In this document: positions 1 through 7,790 of the stretch, piece by piece
Layout of the letters: each line of letters begins with the position of its first letter
Position numbering within the stretch: the first letter of the stretch is position 1
Assembly: GCA_027310725.1 (NCBI GenBank)
Contig: DAIDAG010000040.1
Coordinates: 1-64,000, forward strand
Source: Sideroxydans sp.
GTDB lineage: Bacteria > Pseudomonadota > Gammaproteobacteria > Burkholderiales > Gallionellaceae
Length of the DNA stretch: 64,000 bases
Direction of reading: 5' to 3'
Translations under genes and position numbers: made by a program
Notes under the pieces: generated by a model
Seen by the model: only the letters and a program-made list of their open reading frames with translations
Database searches by the model: none
What the model was told of the DNA's origin: nothing

Positions 1-228
1 CAGCACGTCGGCGGCGGCATAGCCCAGCATGCGCTCGGCGCCGATGTTGAAGATCTGGATCACCCCTTTTTCGTCGGTGGCGATACTGGAGAAGTTGGCA
101 CTGGTGAGGATCGCGTTCTGCAGGGCGCCGGTTTTAAGCAAGGTCCCCAAACGTGCGGTCTCGATGACTCCTTCCGCCGTTCCTGCAGTCTGGTTGGGCA
201 ATGCCGAATGTGTTGTTTGTTCAACCAT
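1..228 (-). CDS. PAS-domain signalling protein, N-terminal part only
   Basis: The gene starts at an ATG (228-226) preceded by AGGAAAG and runs off the left edge of the window, so only 76 residues are visible. The visible part contains the opening of a PAS fold (residues about 38-76, with SSIATDEKGVIQIFNIGAER followed by MLGY), the pattern typical of PAS sensor modules. It is the last of four minus-strand signalling genes (CheB/CheR fusion, PAS protein, Crp/Fnr regulator, this one). The output domain, perhaps a histidine kinase or GGDEF, lies outside the window and cannot be stated. Confidence 0.75.
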   Translation of the reverse strand, partial: MVEQTTHSALPNQTAGTAEGVIETARLGTLLKTGALQNAILTSANFSSIATDEKGVIQIFNIGAERMLGYAAADVL

Positions 229-299
229 GGCTGACTTTCCTGCAAAGAAAAACAGGATTTTGGACAATCTTGCATTCAGGTTTTGTAAAGAACATGGCG

Positions 300-1022
300 T
301 TATGCCTCCTTCAGCAAACGATGGAACTCTTTCCTGACCACGTCGTAGCATTCACATGAGTGTTTTTCCAATCCGGCACGGCTCAGTACGGTGATGTGTC
401 CGCGGCGGTAACTGATCAAACCGGCGCGTTGGAGATCGCCCGCGGTTTCCGTGATGCCTTCGCGCCGGACGCCGAGCATACTGGCGATCAGTTCCTGCGT
501 CATGATCAGTTCCTGCGATGGCAAGCGATCCAGCGTCTGCAACAGCCAGCGACACATTTGCTGTTCCATCGAATGGTGCCGGTTGCAGACGGCGGTTTGG
601 GACATTTGCGTGATCAATGCCTGGGTATAACGCAGCATCAATTTCATCATCGGTCCCGCGCGATTGAATTCTTCCATCATCACCTGGGCTTTCAGGCGGT
701 AGCCGTAACCGCCGGTGCATACTGCGGCCCGGCTGGGTGTGGTATTGCCGCCCATGAAAAGGGAAATTCCGACTACGCCTTCATTGCCCACGCCCGATAT
801 CTCTGCCGAGGCGCCATTTTCCATGACGTAGTGCAGCGACACGATGGCGGTCGTCGGGAAATAGACATGATGCAGCTGGTCGCCGGATTCATACAGGACT
901 TCACCGAGCGGCATCGGGACCGATTCCAGATGGGGAGCGATGCGTTCGAATGTCTCCTTCGGCAGCGAGGCGAGAAGGTGGTTCTGCCAGGGTGTTTGCT
1001 GTGTGGACATCTTGGCAACCAT
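300..1022 (-). CDS. Crp/Fnr-family transcriptional regulator
   Basis: A 240-residue DNA-binding regulator. An N-terminal cyclic-nucleotide-binding-like beta barrel (about residues 20-130) is followed by a C-terminal winged helix, where QELIASMLGVRREGITETAG is the recognition helix region. No FNR-type N-terminal cysteine cluster is seen, so an oxygen-sensing iron-sulfur role is unlikely; the ligand is unknown. I chose the ATG at 1022 because GGAG lies eight bases before it; the reading frame stays open to 1097, but that start lacks a ribosome site. A palindromic site at 1145-1158 lies upstream and recurs before the CheB/CheR gene, suggesting autoregulation and a linked target. Confidence 0.85.
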   Translation of the reverse strand: MVAKMSTQQTPWQNHLLASLPKETFERIAPHLESVPMPLGEVLYESGDQLHHVYFPTTAIVSLHYVMENGASAEISGVGNEGVVGISLFMGGNTTPSRAAVCTGGYGYRLKAQVMMEEFNRAGPMMKLMLRYTQALITQMSQTAVCNRHHSMEQQMCRWLLQTLDRLPSQELIMTQELIASMLGVRREGITETAGDLQRAGLISYRRGHITVLSRAGLEKHSCECYDVVRKEFHRLLKEA

Positions 1023-1144
1023 ATTCTTGTCTCCGGAGCGTGCAGCTGATAGGTAAAACCGATAATGCAACGGAAATATAGAAGCGAAATACTGCAAAGG
1101 CCAAGCCGCATATACCTGTATAGCATGCTATCCGGGGCGGTTAT

Positions 1145-1158
1145 GTGCGCTACCGCAC
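1145..1158. promoter_or_regulatory. Candidate Crp/Fnr operator
   Basis: GTGCGCTACCGCAC has five-base inverted arms, GTGCG and CGCAC, around CTAC. It lies about 120 bp upstream of the Crp/Fnr gene. A near copy (12 of 14 bases) occurs at 5283-5296, upstream of the CheB/CheR gene. A separate 12-bp palindrome, ATAGCATGCTAT, sits at 1120-1131 between this site and the gene. Confidence 0.4.
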
Positions 1159-1221
1159 GTACAACAGTTGCGGGATGAATTCGGTGTGCTAACCCTCCAT
1201 CCTGTTTGATTCACCCGACGC

Positions 1222-2202
1222 TCAACCGCGTTCAGTGGCATCCTCCATCGCAAGCAGGATCAACTGTGTCCGGCCTGTCTTGCAGATGAGGCGTCTTGCA
1301 TTGAGCAGCATCCTGCGTCTTCCGATGCCCGGGAAATCATGAACGACTTCGAAGTCTTCGAGAACCCGGTTGTGCGGCAGAATGGTTTCCAGCAATTCCC
1401 TCAGTTTTGGAATATCCCACTGGTGTTTGCCCAATTCATAGATCTGGCGGCCCACGGTATCTTCCGGCGTGACATTGAATTTCTGGTAGAACGAGCGGCT
1501 GACGGAAACGACCTTGAGGGCATCGTCCAGCACAATGAGCGGCTCGCGCACCGTATCCACGATACTTTCGGCGAATTCGCGCGCTTCTGTGACCGCGGTT
1601 TCGGCCTGCACGCGCTCGGTGATGTCGGTAACGGCGATGCGCACCGAGAATGCCCCGCCCGGTGTGTGCAGGCCGGGTGCCTGCTCAAGCTCCTCGGAGC
1701 CAAGCGCATTGCGCACCTTTAACGAATCCAGTTGGGCGCTAAAGTGCGAACCATCCTCGCGCTGAAACACCAGTTCGCACCGCTGTCTTTGGTCGTGCTT
1801 CAGTACGCTGCCAAAATGCAGATACCAGCGATCACGGTCTGCCTCGGCGACAAATTGCGAAAATCGGCGCTTGATCAGTTTGCTTCGCACCACGCCCAGC
1901 ATATCGGCGGCTGTGAGGTTGATCTCGTTGATCATGCCCTCGCGGCTCAGGGTGAGATAGCCGATGGGCGCGAAGTCATAGAGATCCGCGTAACGGTCGC
2001 GGGACTCCTCCATGGCGATCTCCGCCTGGCGCAAGGCATCGTTCTGCATCTGCAGCTCGACCTGATGCACCTGCAGTTCATGCAGGAGTTTATGCAGCAG
2101 CTCCTCGCCCGGTTGCGGGTTCACCAGCACCATCTGCTCTTTGTCGATGCGTGCCTCGGCTTCTGAGCGCAGGGAGTTCGGTATTTTTGTCTTGTCGTCC
2201 AT
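1222..2202 (-). CDS. Tandem PAS-domain protein without output domain
   Basis: A 326-residue cytoplasmic protein. An N-terminal coiled coil (about residues 30-70) precedes two PAS modules (about 70-195 and 205-326). No kinase, GGDEF or methyl-accepting domain follows, so it is a sensor or adaptor module alone. The second PAS region closely resembles the last 120 residues of the neighbouring CheB/CheR protein: both contain DTVGRQ(I/L)YELG, QWDIPKLRELLE and RMLLNARR or KMLLNARR. This indicates a duplicated module. The start has AAGGAT upstream. The gene begins 32 bp after the CheB/CheR gene and is probably in one operon with it. Confidence 0.8.
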   Translation of the reverse strand: MDDKTKIPNSLRSEAEARIDKEQMVLVNPQPGEELLHKLLHELQVHQVELQMQNDALRQAEIAMEESRDRYADLYDFAPIGYLTLSREGMINEINLTAADMLGVVRSKLIKRRFSQFVAEADRDRWYLHFGSVLKHDQRQRCELVFQREDGSHFSAQLDSLKVRNALGSEELEQAPGLHTPGGAFSVRIAVTDITERVQAETAVTEAREFAESIVDTVREPLIVLDDALKVVSVSRSFYQKFNVTPEDTVGRQIYELGKHQWDIPKLRELLETILPHNRVLEDFEVVHDFPGIGRRRMLLNARRLICKTGRTQLILLAMEDATERG

Positions 2203-2233
2203 GGTGCATCCTTAAAACCGGGTTGTTGCCTCT

Positions 2234-5200
2234 TTATTTGACTTCTTCTATCGCCAGCAGGATCAAGGGCGTTCCTTCCGCCTTGCCGGTAATGCGCCGC
2301 GCGTTTAGCAGCATCTTGCGTTTGCCGATGACCGGGAAGTCATGCTCGACCTCGAAGCCTTCGATTACCTGGTTGCCCGGCAACAGGGATTCCAGCAGTT
2401 CCCTGAGTTTCGGGATGTCCCACTGCCGGTTGCCCAATTCGTACAGTTGGCGGCCTACAGTGTCTTGCGGCGAGACCTTGAAGCTATCGTAGAACGAGTT
2501 GCTGGCCAGGACGATCTTGCATGTGCCATCCAGTACGATGAGCGGTTCGTGCACCGTGTTCACGATGCTTTCGGATAATTCCCGCGCATCCCGCGTCGCG
2601 GTTTCGGCCAGCAGGCGTTTGGTGATGTCGGTAAAAGTCAGCACCACGCCGTCGATCACGTTGTCCAGTGTGCGGTAGGGCTGGATGCGTGCCTGATACC
2701 AGGCACCGGAAGCGGTGCTCACTTCGCGTTCGCGCGGTACCAGCGTATCGAGCACGGCCTGTGCATCGGCGAGCAGATCGTCATCCTTGATGTTCGATTT
2801 GATATCGCCCAGCGGGCGGCCAACATCCGAGGCGACGAGACGATAGACCTGAACTGCCTCGCGCGTGAATCGCTTGATATTCAGGGTGTCGTTGAGAAAG
2901 ACCGTGCCGATGTTGATATTGTCGAGCAGATTCTTCATGTCGTTCTGCATGCCGGCCAGTTGCTCGATCTTGTTTTGCAGTTCGGCGTTGACGGTCACCA
3001 GTTCCTCATTGACGGATTGCAGTTCTTCCTTGGAGGTTTCCAGTTCTTCATTGGTGGACTGCAGTTCTTCGTTGGTGGACTGCATCTCCTCGTTGGCGGA
3101 CTTGAGCTCCTCGTTGGAGGCCTGTTGTTCCTCGATGGTGGCATGCAGGTTTTCCTTGGTATAGGTCAGATCGCGTTCCAGTTCTTCGATGCGGCGCTGT
3201 TCCGCCGATACTGCGGGGCGCTTGCCGCGCGCGGGCTTTCCCGCAATTGCGGACGATTCGGCTGCCTTTTCCGGCTTTGCGATCACGTCCTGGAAGCTCA
3301 CCAGCAGCAACCCCTGGCCGATGTTTGCAACGGGCAAGGGACGCACGCTGAAGCTGACTCTGAATATATTGCCGTTGCTTCCAAATGAGGCTTCCCGGTT
3401 CAGGACAGGGATCCCTTTGTCGGCCGTTTCCTGAATGGCGGTACGCAATTCCAGTTGCAATCCCTCGCGCGCCATTTCGATCACATTGAGCGTGGCCTGG
3501 CCGGGGGCGGGACGCAGGTATTTTCCGGTGTCGCCATGCACAAACAATATGTCCCCCTTGGTATTGGTCACGACCGAGGCCGGGGCATAGGACTGCAGCA
3601 AGGCGCGCCGGGTCAATTCGGCGAAGTCGGTTTCTTTGATCTGGGCAGTCACGTCATCAGGACCTTTGGTCGGGTTATCTTTGGTCCAGGACAGTCCGCT
3701 GGACATCATGGTGCGGTTTGAAGCGATCGAGGGCGTGGTCTGGTAGAACTTCCATTTGCGGTTGAGCGCCGTGAAAAGTTCGACATGGTTGCCGATGCTC
3801 TCCGAAGGGGAGAGGAACAGCACGCCACCCGGCTTCAGCGCGTAGTGAAACGCCGGGATGACCCGGTTCTGCAACTCCGGTTCCAGATAGATCATCAGAT
3901 TGCGGCAACTGAGCAAGTCCAGCTTGGTGAAAGGCGGGTCCTTGATGATGTTCTGGGTGGCGAACACCACCATCTCGCGGATCTCCTTTTTTACGCGGTA
4001 GCCTGCATCTTCTTTGATGAAGAAGCGGCGCAACCTTTCCGGCGTGACATCCTGGGCGATGTTGGGCGGATAGACGCCGGCGCGCGCGATGGCGATGGCA
4101 TCGTCGTCGAGGTCAGTGCTGTAGATCTGGGTCTTGAAAACGGATTGATTCTCGCTCATGAGTTCATGCAGCAGTATGGCGATGGAATAGGCTTCTTCGC
4201 CGGTGGCGCAACCTGCCACCCAGACGCGGAACACATAGTGTTCCGGCTTGTTCTTGAGCAGCTCGGGGAGAATATTTTGCTTGAGCACGACGAACGCCTC
4301 CGGATCGCGGAAGAAGCTGGTGACGTTGATCAGCAACTCCTTGAACAGCGACTGGACTTCAGGCGGATGTTCCTTGAGGTAGCGTGCGTAAGTATCCATG
4401 TCGTCGATGTTGTGTTGCGACATGCGCCGTTCGATGCGGCGGCCTATGGTACTTTTCTTGTACAGCGAGAAGTCGTTTCCGGTGCCTGAGCGCAGCAGCA
4501 TCAGGATCCGGCTCAAACCGTTTTCAGCGGCCGGCGATGGCGTTGCTTCCTTGGTGATCGACAACTTGAGCTTGTTATTCAGCAATTGCTCCGGCATCTT
4601 CTCTACCGGCAACGTATAGGAAGCATAGCCTGCCTGAATCGCGCTGACCGGCATGCCGTCGTATTTCGCGGTGCCCGGATCCTGCACCAGCGTGATACCG
4701 CCCGCGCCTTGAATGGAGCGCAGTCCCAGCGTGCCATCGGTACCGGTACCCGACAGGATGATGCCGACGGCTTTTTCGCCCTGATCTTCCGCCAGCGAAC
4801 GCAGGAAAGAGTCGATGACCATGCGTTGTCCTCGAGGCATTTCCGGTGTGCTGAGCTGCAGATTGCCGTGGAAGATGGCCATTTCGCGGTTGGGCGGCAG
4901 CACATACACGCAATTCCGCTCCACTTTTACGTGATCCCGGGCCTCGACCACAGGCATGGTGGTCGTGCGCTGCAGGATCTCGGTAAGCATGCTGTCGTGA
5001 TCGGGGTCAAGGTGTGATACCAGCACGAAAGCCATGCCGCTGTCCGGCGGGATGCTGCGAAAGAACTGCTCAAACGCTTCCAGCCCGCCGGCCGAGGCAC
5101 CGATGCCAACGATATGGAAGCCGGCATCTGTTTGTTTGACTTTCACTGGTGCCGGTTTGGCCTCGACGGGAGGGTTTTTGGGATTTCTCACGACTTTCTT

Positions 5201-5236
5201 GATTGTCACAGAACACCCTTGTTTGTGCGGGAACAC
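2234..5236 (-). CDS. CheB methylesterase / CheR methyltransferase fusion with PAS domains
   Basis: A 1000-residue protein. Residues about 42-225 form a CheB-type methylesterase (GIGASAGG with S48, VSHLDPDH with H75, SGTGTDGTLG with the Asp). About 240-490 form a CheR methyltransferase (VWVAGCATGEEAYSIA is the SAM-binding loop). About 680-790 is a long coiled coil rich in EELQSTNEEL repeats, followed by two PAS modules to the end. Such fusions adjust methylation of receptors or related signalling proteins. No free receptor gene is adjacent. The start is GTG at 5236; a second GTG at 5209 (AAGGG six bases upstream) fits equally well. An operator-like palindrome lies at 5283-5296. Confidence 0.88.
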   Translation of the reverse strand: MFPHKQGCSVTIKKVVRNPKNPPVEAKPAPVKVKQTDAGFHIVGIGASAGGLEAFEQFFRSIPPDSGMAFVLVSHLDPDHDSMLTEILQRTTTMPVVEARDHVKVERNCVYVLPPNREMAIFHGNLQLSTPEMPRGQRMVIDSFLRSLAEDQGEKAVGIILSGTGTDGTLGLRSIQGAGGITLVQDPGTAKYDGMPVSAIQAGYASYTLPVEKMPEQLLNNKLKLSITKEATPSPAAENGLSRILMLLRSGTGNDFSLYKKSTIGRRIERRMSQHNIDDMDTYARYLKEHPPEVQSLFKELLINVTSFFRDPEAFVVLKQNILPELLKNKPEHYVFRVWVAGCATGEEAYSIAILLHELMSENQSVFKTQIYSTDLDDDAIAIARAGVYPPNIAQDVTPERLRRFFIKEDAGYRVKKEIREMVVFATQNIIKDPPFTKLDLLSCRNLMIYLEPELQNRVIPAFHYALKPGGVLFLSPSESIGNHVELFTALNRKWKFYQTTPSIASNRTMMSSGLSWTKDNPTKGPDDVTAQIKETDFAELTRRALLQSYAPASVVTNTKGDILFVHGDTGKYLRPAPGQATLNVIEMAREGLQLELRTAIQETADKGIPVLNREASFGSNGNIFRVSFSVRPLPVANIGQGLLLVSFQDVIAKPEKAAESSAIAGKPARGKRPAVSAEQRRIEELERDLTYTKENLHATIEEQQASNEELKSANEEMQSTNEELQSTNEELETSKEELQSVNEELVTVNAELQNKIEQLAGMQNDMKNLLDNINIGTVFLNDTLNIKRFTREAVQVYRLVASDVGRPLGDIKSNIKDDDLLADAQAVLDTLVPREREVSTASGAWYQARIQPYRTLDNVIDGVVLTFTDITKRLLAETATRDARELSESIVNTVHEPLIVLDGTCKIVLASNSFYDSFKVSPQDTVGRQLYELGNRQWDIPKLRELLESLLPGNQVIEGFEVEHDFPVIGKRKMLLNARRITGKAEGTPLILLAIEEVK

Positions 5237-5282
5237 GTCTATGCTACTCCGAATTCAGGCGTATTCTATTTTTTGACTTTAA

Positions 5283-5296
5283 GTGTGCTAACGCAC
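5283..5296. promoter_or_regulatory. Candidate Crp/Fnr operator
   Basis: GTGTGCTAACGCAC, matching the site at 1145-1158 at 12 of 14 positions and with inverted arms TGTGC and GCACA. It lies 46 bp upstream of the CheB/CheR start codon on the minus strand and at the 5' side of the possible small RNA on the plus strand. A left half-site of the same sequence, GTGTGCTAAC, is also present at 1184-1193. Confidence 0.4.
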
Positions 5297-5370
5297 AGAG
5301 CGGGGCGGCGCAAAGGTAGAAGATGCACGCGGGTGTTTCTCCTCCCCCTGATGAGCACCTGATGTACTAA

Positions 5371-5403
5371 GGCCCGGTCGGCCCCCCGACCGGGCCTTTT
5401 TTT
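5371..5403 (+). terminator. Rho-independent terminator
   Basis: An 11-bp perfect stem GGCCCGGTCGG / CCGACCGGGCC with a CCCC loop is followed by seven T (5397-5403). The T-run is on the plus strand only, so it terminates plus-strand transcription arriving from the CheB/CheR promoter region. Confidence 0.85.
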
Positions 5404-5673
5404 GCGGTTGCCGCATTTTCCCGAAGTGAGTATTGCGACAAACCTTGAACCCTGTCGTTGAATCGATCCACGGGCATCCGCTTCGATCACACCGGGCGGT
5501 ACGCACCCGACAGCAAGATCCACAAACTTCTTGAGCTCGACGCAAGTCTCGCGCGGCATCCTCGCAATGGTAGACTTCATCCAGGATTTTCCATGTATGG
5601 ACCGGGCACGATTCCCCGTGTCTGGTTCAATACTCAAGCCCGAATGGGTCAAGTATCAGTTGGCGAAACGAAC

Positions 5674-6063
5674 ATGAATAGCTCATCCAGCCTGTGCCCA
5701 TGCGGCAGCAACAAGGATTTTTCAAATTGCTGCGCACGTTACATCGAGGGAAACGAACCCGCACCCACCGCCGAAGCGCTGATGCGCTCGCGCTATACCG
5801 CCTACACGCTGCCGCGTGAAGACTACCTGCTCGCGACCTGGCATTCTTCCACTCGCCCGTCTGCATTGGGCCTGGCGGAAGAAGCGCCTGCCCAATGGAT
5901 CGGCCTGCAAGTCAAACGCCATGAACAAACGGATGCGGAACACGCCAGGGTCGAATTCGTGGCCCGCTACAAAATGAATGGACGCGCGTACCGGCTGCAT
6001 GAAGTCAGCCGTTTCGTGCTCGAAAACGGGAAATGGTTCTACGTGGACGGGGAGGTTGAATGA
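5674..6063 (+). CDS. YchJ/UPF0225-family protein with SEC-C-like motif
   Basis: A 129-residue protein of the YchJ family. The N-terminus carries a zinc-type cysteine motif (LCPCGSNKDFSNCC) resembling the SEC-C metal-binding module, followed by the family core with EALMRSRYTAYTL and a C-terminal alpha+beta NTF2-like domain (VEFVARYKMNGRAYRLHEVS). The molecular role of the family is unknown. The ATG at 5674 was chosen because the family starts directly before the cysteine motif; the frame is open further upstream without a ribosome site. Confidence 0.8.
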   Translation: MNSSSSLCPCGSNKDFSNCCARYIEGNEPAPTAEALMRSRYTAYTLPREDYLLATWHSSTRPSALGLAEEAPAQWIGLQVKRHEQTDAEHARVEFVARYKMNGRAYRLHEVSRFVLENGKWFYVDGEVE

Positions 6064-6111
6064 GGGCGCCGCACACTTTGCAGCGCCCTCTTTAGATCAC
6101 ATCGTCCGGGA

Positions 6112-6357
6112 TTACAGCTTCTGGTGGGTGCCGTCGCAAGTCATGCCGTTCCCGCTGTGCTTGCAGCCACAGAAATAGACAGTCTCCGATTTTTCGGCCT
6201 TGTATTCCCTGGGAGTGAACTCGCTGCCTTTGTGGCTGCCATCGCAAAAAGGCTGTCCGGCACTTTTGCCGCAAGTGCAGTACCAGTAGCTCTTGCCGGC
6301 TTCAACTGCGACGGCGAAAGGGGATTTCTGGGCGATATGGGGTTTCTTTTCGGACAT
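6112..6357 (-). CDS. Double CDGSH iron-sulfur protein
   Basis: An 81-residue protein with two CDGSH-type [2Fe-2S] binding motifs. The first uses C27, C29, C38 and H42 (CTCGKSAGQPFCDGSH); the second uses C63, C65, C74 and H78 (CGCKHSGNGMTCDGTH). Each motif would bind one cluster through three Cys and one His. Single-chain tandem CDGSH proteins are common in bacteria; their role in electron transfer or cluster handling is largely unproven. AAAGGA lies eight bases before the ATG. No signal peptide is visible. Confidence 0.9.
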   Translation of the reverse strand: MSEKKPHIAQKSPFAVAVEAGKSYWYCTCGKSAGQPFCDGSHKGSEFTPREYKAEKSETVYFCGCKHSGNGMTCDGTHQKL

Positions 6358-6695
6358 GTTCGATTCCTTTGGTTACTGTGGCCGTTTTATCAAGGCACTT
6401 TGGGTGCCGGGTATCGTGGCCCACTTTTCAATTGCAGCGGAACGGCGCTGCCCCATTTGGTTCTCTATTCCCGGCGTGCCGGAAGGAGAGTGCCTGCATG
6501 TTAGGTTGCAGGCAGGGAAAGATAAAGCGGTTAATACGGGATGGGGTGTTCCATAAATGGAACAACAAATATTTTTGCAGCAGGAGTCATCCTGCTTTTC
6601 CCGATTTTAAAGTGAGCGGTCATCAAAACGTTCGATTGTGGTCGTCGCAAGACTGGTGCCTTCAAGACGGCGGGCGTTGACCGTGGCGGAGATAT
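6358..6695. other. Gene-free stretch
   Basis: About 340 bases between the CDGSH gene and the end of the SRPBCC operon. It must contain the CDGSH promoter. Open frames on the plus strand have no ribosome site and no recognisable domain. I see no repeat or hairpin of note. Confidence 0.5.
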
Positions 6696-7175
6696 TCACG
6701 CCAATTGATCAAGGAGTGCGGCGAGTTTTTCGAGGCTTTGCGTCCAGCCTTGCTCCATGCCCGCAATGGCACCTGCTACGGCAGGGGTAGACCGCAGAAC
6801 GATTGCATGCAATGTGACTTTGGTCTTGCCGTTGCAGTCCTCGAAGGTCACGCCGTTGCGCACTTCGAGTTGCGGCTGGCCGGTTTCGTCCGGCATGGCA
6901 TTGGTGATGAACACCAGTCGTTCGGGAGCGATGACTTCCTCGAATGCGCCGCCCATAGGCATGTCGAAATCGAACGGTGAACCTTGCGGGCCGTGCATGT
7001 GCACGAGAATGGCGTTGCCGGGCTTCGCATCCCACTGGCACAACGGATTGGTAAAGCCATGCGGCCCCCACCATTGCTCGATGTGTTTGGGGTCAGTCCA
7101 CGCTTGCCACACCAGGGCACGCGGCGCATCGAACACGCGTGAGATAGATAATTCCGTGTTTTCTGCAATGCTCAT
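6696..7175 (-). CDS. SRPBCC/AHSA1-domain protein
   Basis: A 159-residue single-domain protein of the START-like AHSA1 family. It opens with the typical ISRVFDAPRALVWQAWTDP and WWGPHGF and ends with the family's GMEQGWTQSLEKLAALL helix. These proteins form a hydrophobic cavity; substrates in such ArsR-linked operons are unknown. It is the last gene of a four-gene minus-strand operon (arsR-like, tandem AHSA1, DHFR-like, this), 16 bp after the DHFR-like gene. Confidence 0.85.
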   Translation of the reverse strand: MSIAENTELSISRVFDAPRALVWQAWTDPKHIEQWWGPHGFTNPLCQWDAKPGNAILVHMHGPQGSPFDFDMPMGGAFEEVIAPERLVFITNAMPDETGQPQLEVRNGVTFEDCNGKTKVTLHAIVLRSTPAVAGAIAGMEQGWTQSLEKLAALLDQLA

Positions 7176-7191
7176 GTTCGCCCCTGCTCAT

Positions 7192-7776
7192 TTATTGATC
7201 ACGGTTTAATTTGTAATGCAGACACACCACACCCGACGCAAAAATTTTACTTTTTACCAGCGTGAGTGCGGTTCTGTCTTTGATGTTTTTGAATAAGGGA
7301 ACACCTTGCCCCAGCAAAATCGGATTGATGAACAGCCAATACTCGTCGATGAGGTTTTCCGCCATCAGCGCGTGGGTGGCGGTGGGACTGCCAAACATCA
7401 GGATTTCGCTGCCCGCACTTTGCTTCAGCTTGTTGAGTTCGTCGGTTAAATTACTGCTGATGATTTTTGTATTGACGTGATTTTTTTCTTGCAGCGTTTT
7501 CGACAATACGATTTTTCCGGCATTTTTATACCAGCGCGAATGTTCAATATCGTGTCGAGTGGGATTGGGTTTATCTGCCGCAGTGGGCCAATACGATTCC
7601 ATCATCTGGTAAGTATTGCGTCCGTACAATGCAGTGTCGGCCTGCTGAATCCTTTGCTCCACATATTCAAATAGATGGTCACTAAGGCTTATCCAGCCGA
7701 GGCTAGCCATGCCCTCATCGGTCGAGGCGACAAAACCATCCAGTGACACATGTACAAACGAAACGATTTTTCTCAT
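7192..7776 (-). CDS. Dihydrofolate reductase-like (RibD C-terminal) protein
   Basis: A 194-residue protein of the RibD_C/DHFR-like reductase superfamily: KIVSFVHVSLDGFVA at the N-terminus, the NADPH-type LYGRNTYQMM segment, and ILMFGSPTATHALM plus LFINPILLGQGVPLF near the end. Members reduce pterin- or flavin-like substrates, or are uncharacterised. Codon use is visibly more AT-rich than the flanking genes, suggesting later acquisition into this operon. It lies 14 bp after the tandem AHSA1 gene. Confidence 0.82.
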   Translation of the reverse strand: MRKIVSFVHVSLDGFVASTDEGMASLGWISLSDHLFEYVEQRIQQADTALYGRNTYQMMESYWPTAADKPNPTRHDIEHSRWYKNAGKIVLSKTLQEKNHVNTKIISSNLTDELNKLKQSAGSEILMFGSPTATHALMAENLIDEYWLFINPILLGQGVPLFKNIKDRTALTLVKSKIFASGVVCLHYKLNRDQ

Positions 7777-7790
7777 GATTTTCTCCCTGA

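Larger units (their letters stand above)
5283..5403 (+). ncRNA. Possible small RNA ending at an orphan terminator
   Basis: A strong plus-strand intrinsic terminator at 5371-5403 has no protein gene upstream of it on that strand. The preceding 90 bases contain a small hairpin (TGTGC-TAAC-GCACA) and an unpaired CTCCTCCCC stretch at about 5337-5347, which is complementary to ribosome binding sites. That arrangement is usual for trans-acting small RNAs. No clear promoter was found, and the 5' end is a guess. Confidence 0.3.
5237..5673. other. Intergenic region with operator and possible small-RNA locus
   Basis: No convincing protein gene lies in these 437 bases. They hold the Crp/Fnr-like palindrome (5283-5296), the upstream region of the minus-strand CheB/CheR gene, a plus-strand terminator (5371-5403) that no annotated gene explains, and leader sequence of the plus-strand YchJ-like gene. 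Open frames on both strands here lack ribosome sites and recognisable domains. Confidence 0.5.

Noticed and set aside
5348-5355. CTGATGAG resembles the hammerhead ribozyme core
   Set aside because: No GAAA core half or closing stems follow in the next 60 bases; the downstream structure is a plain terminator.
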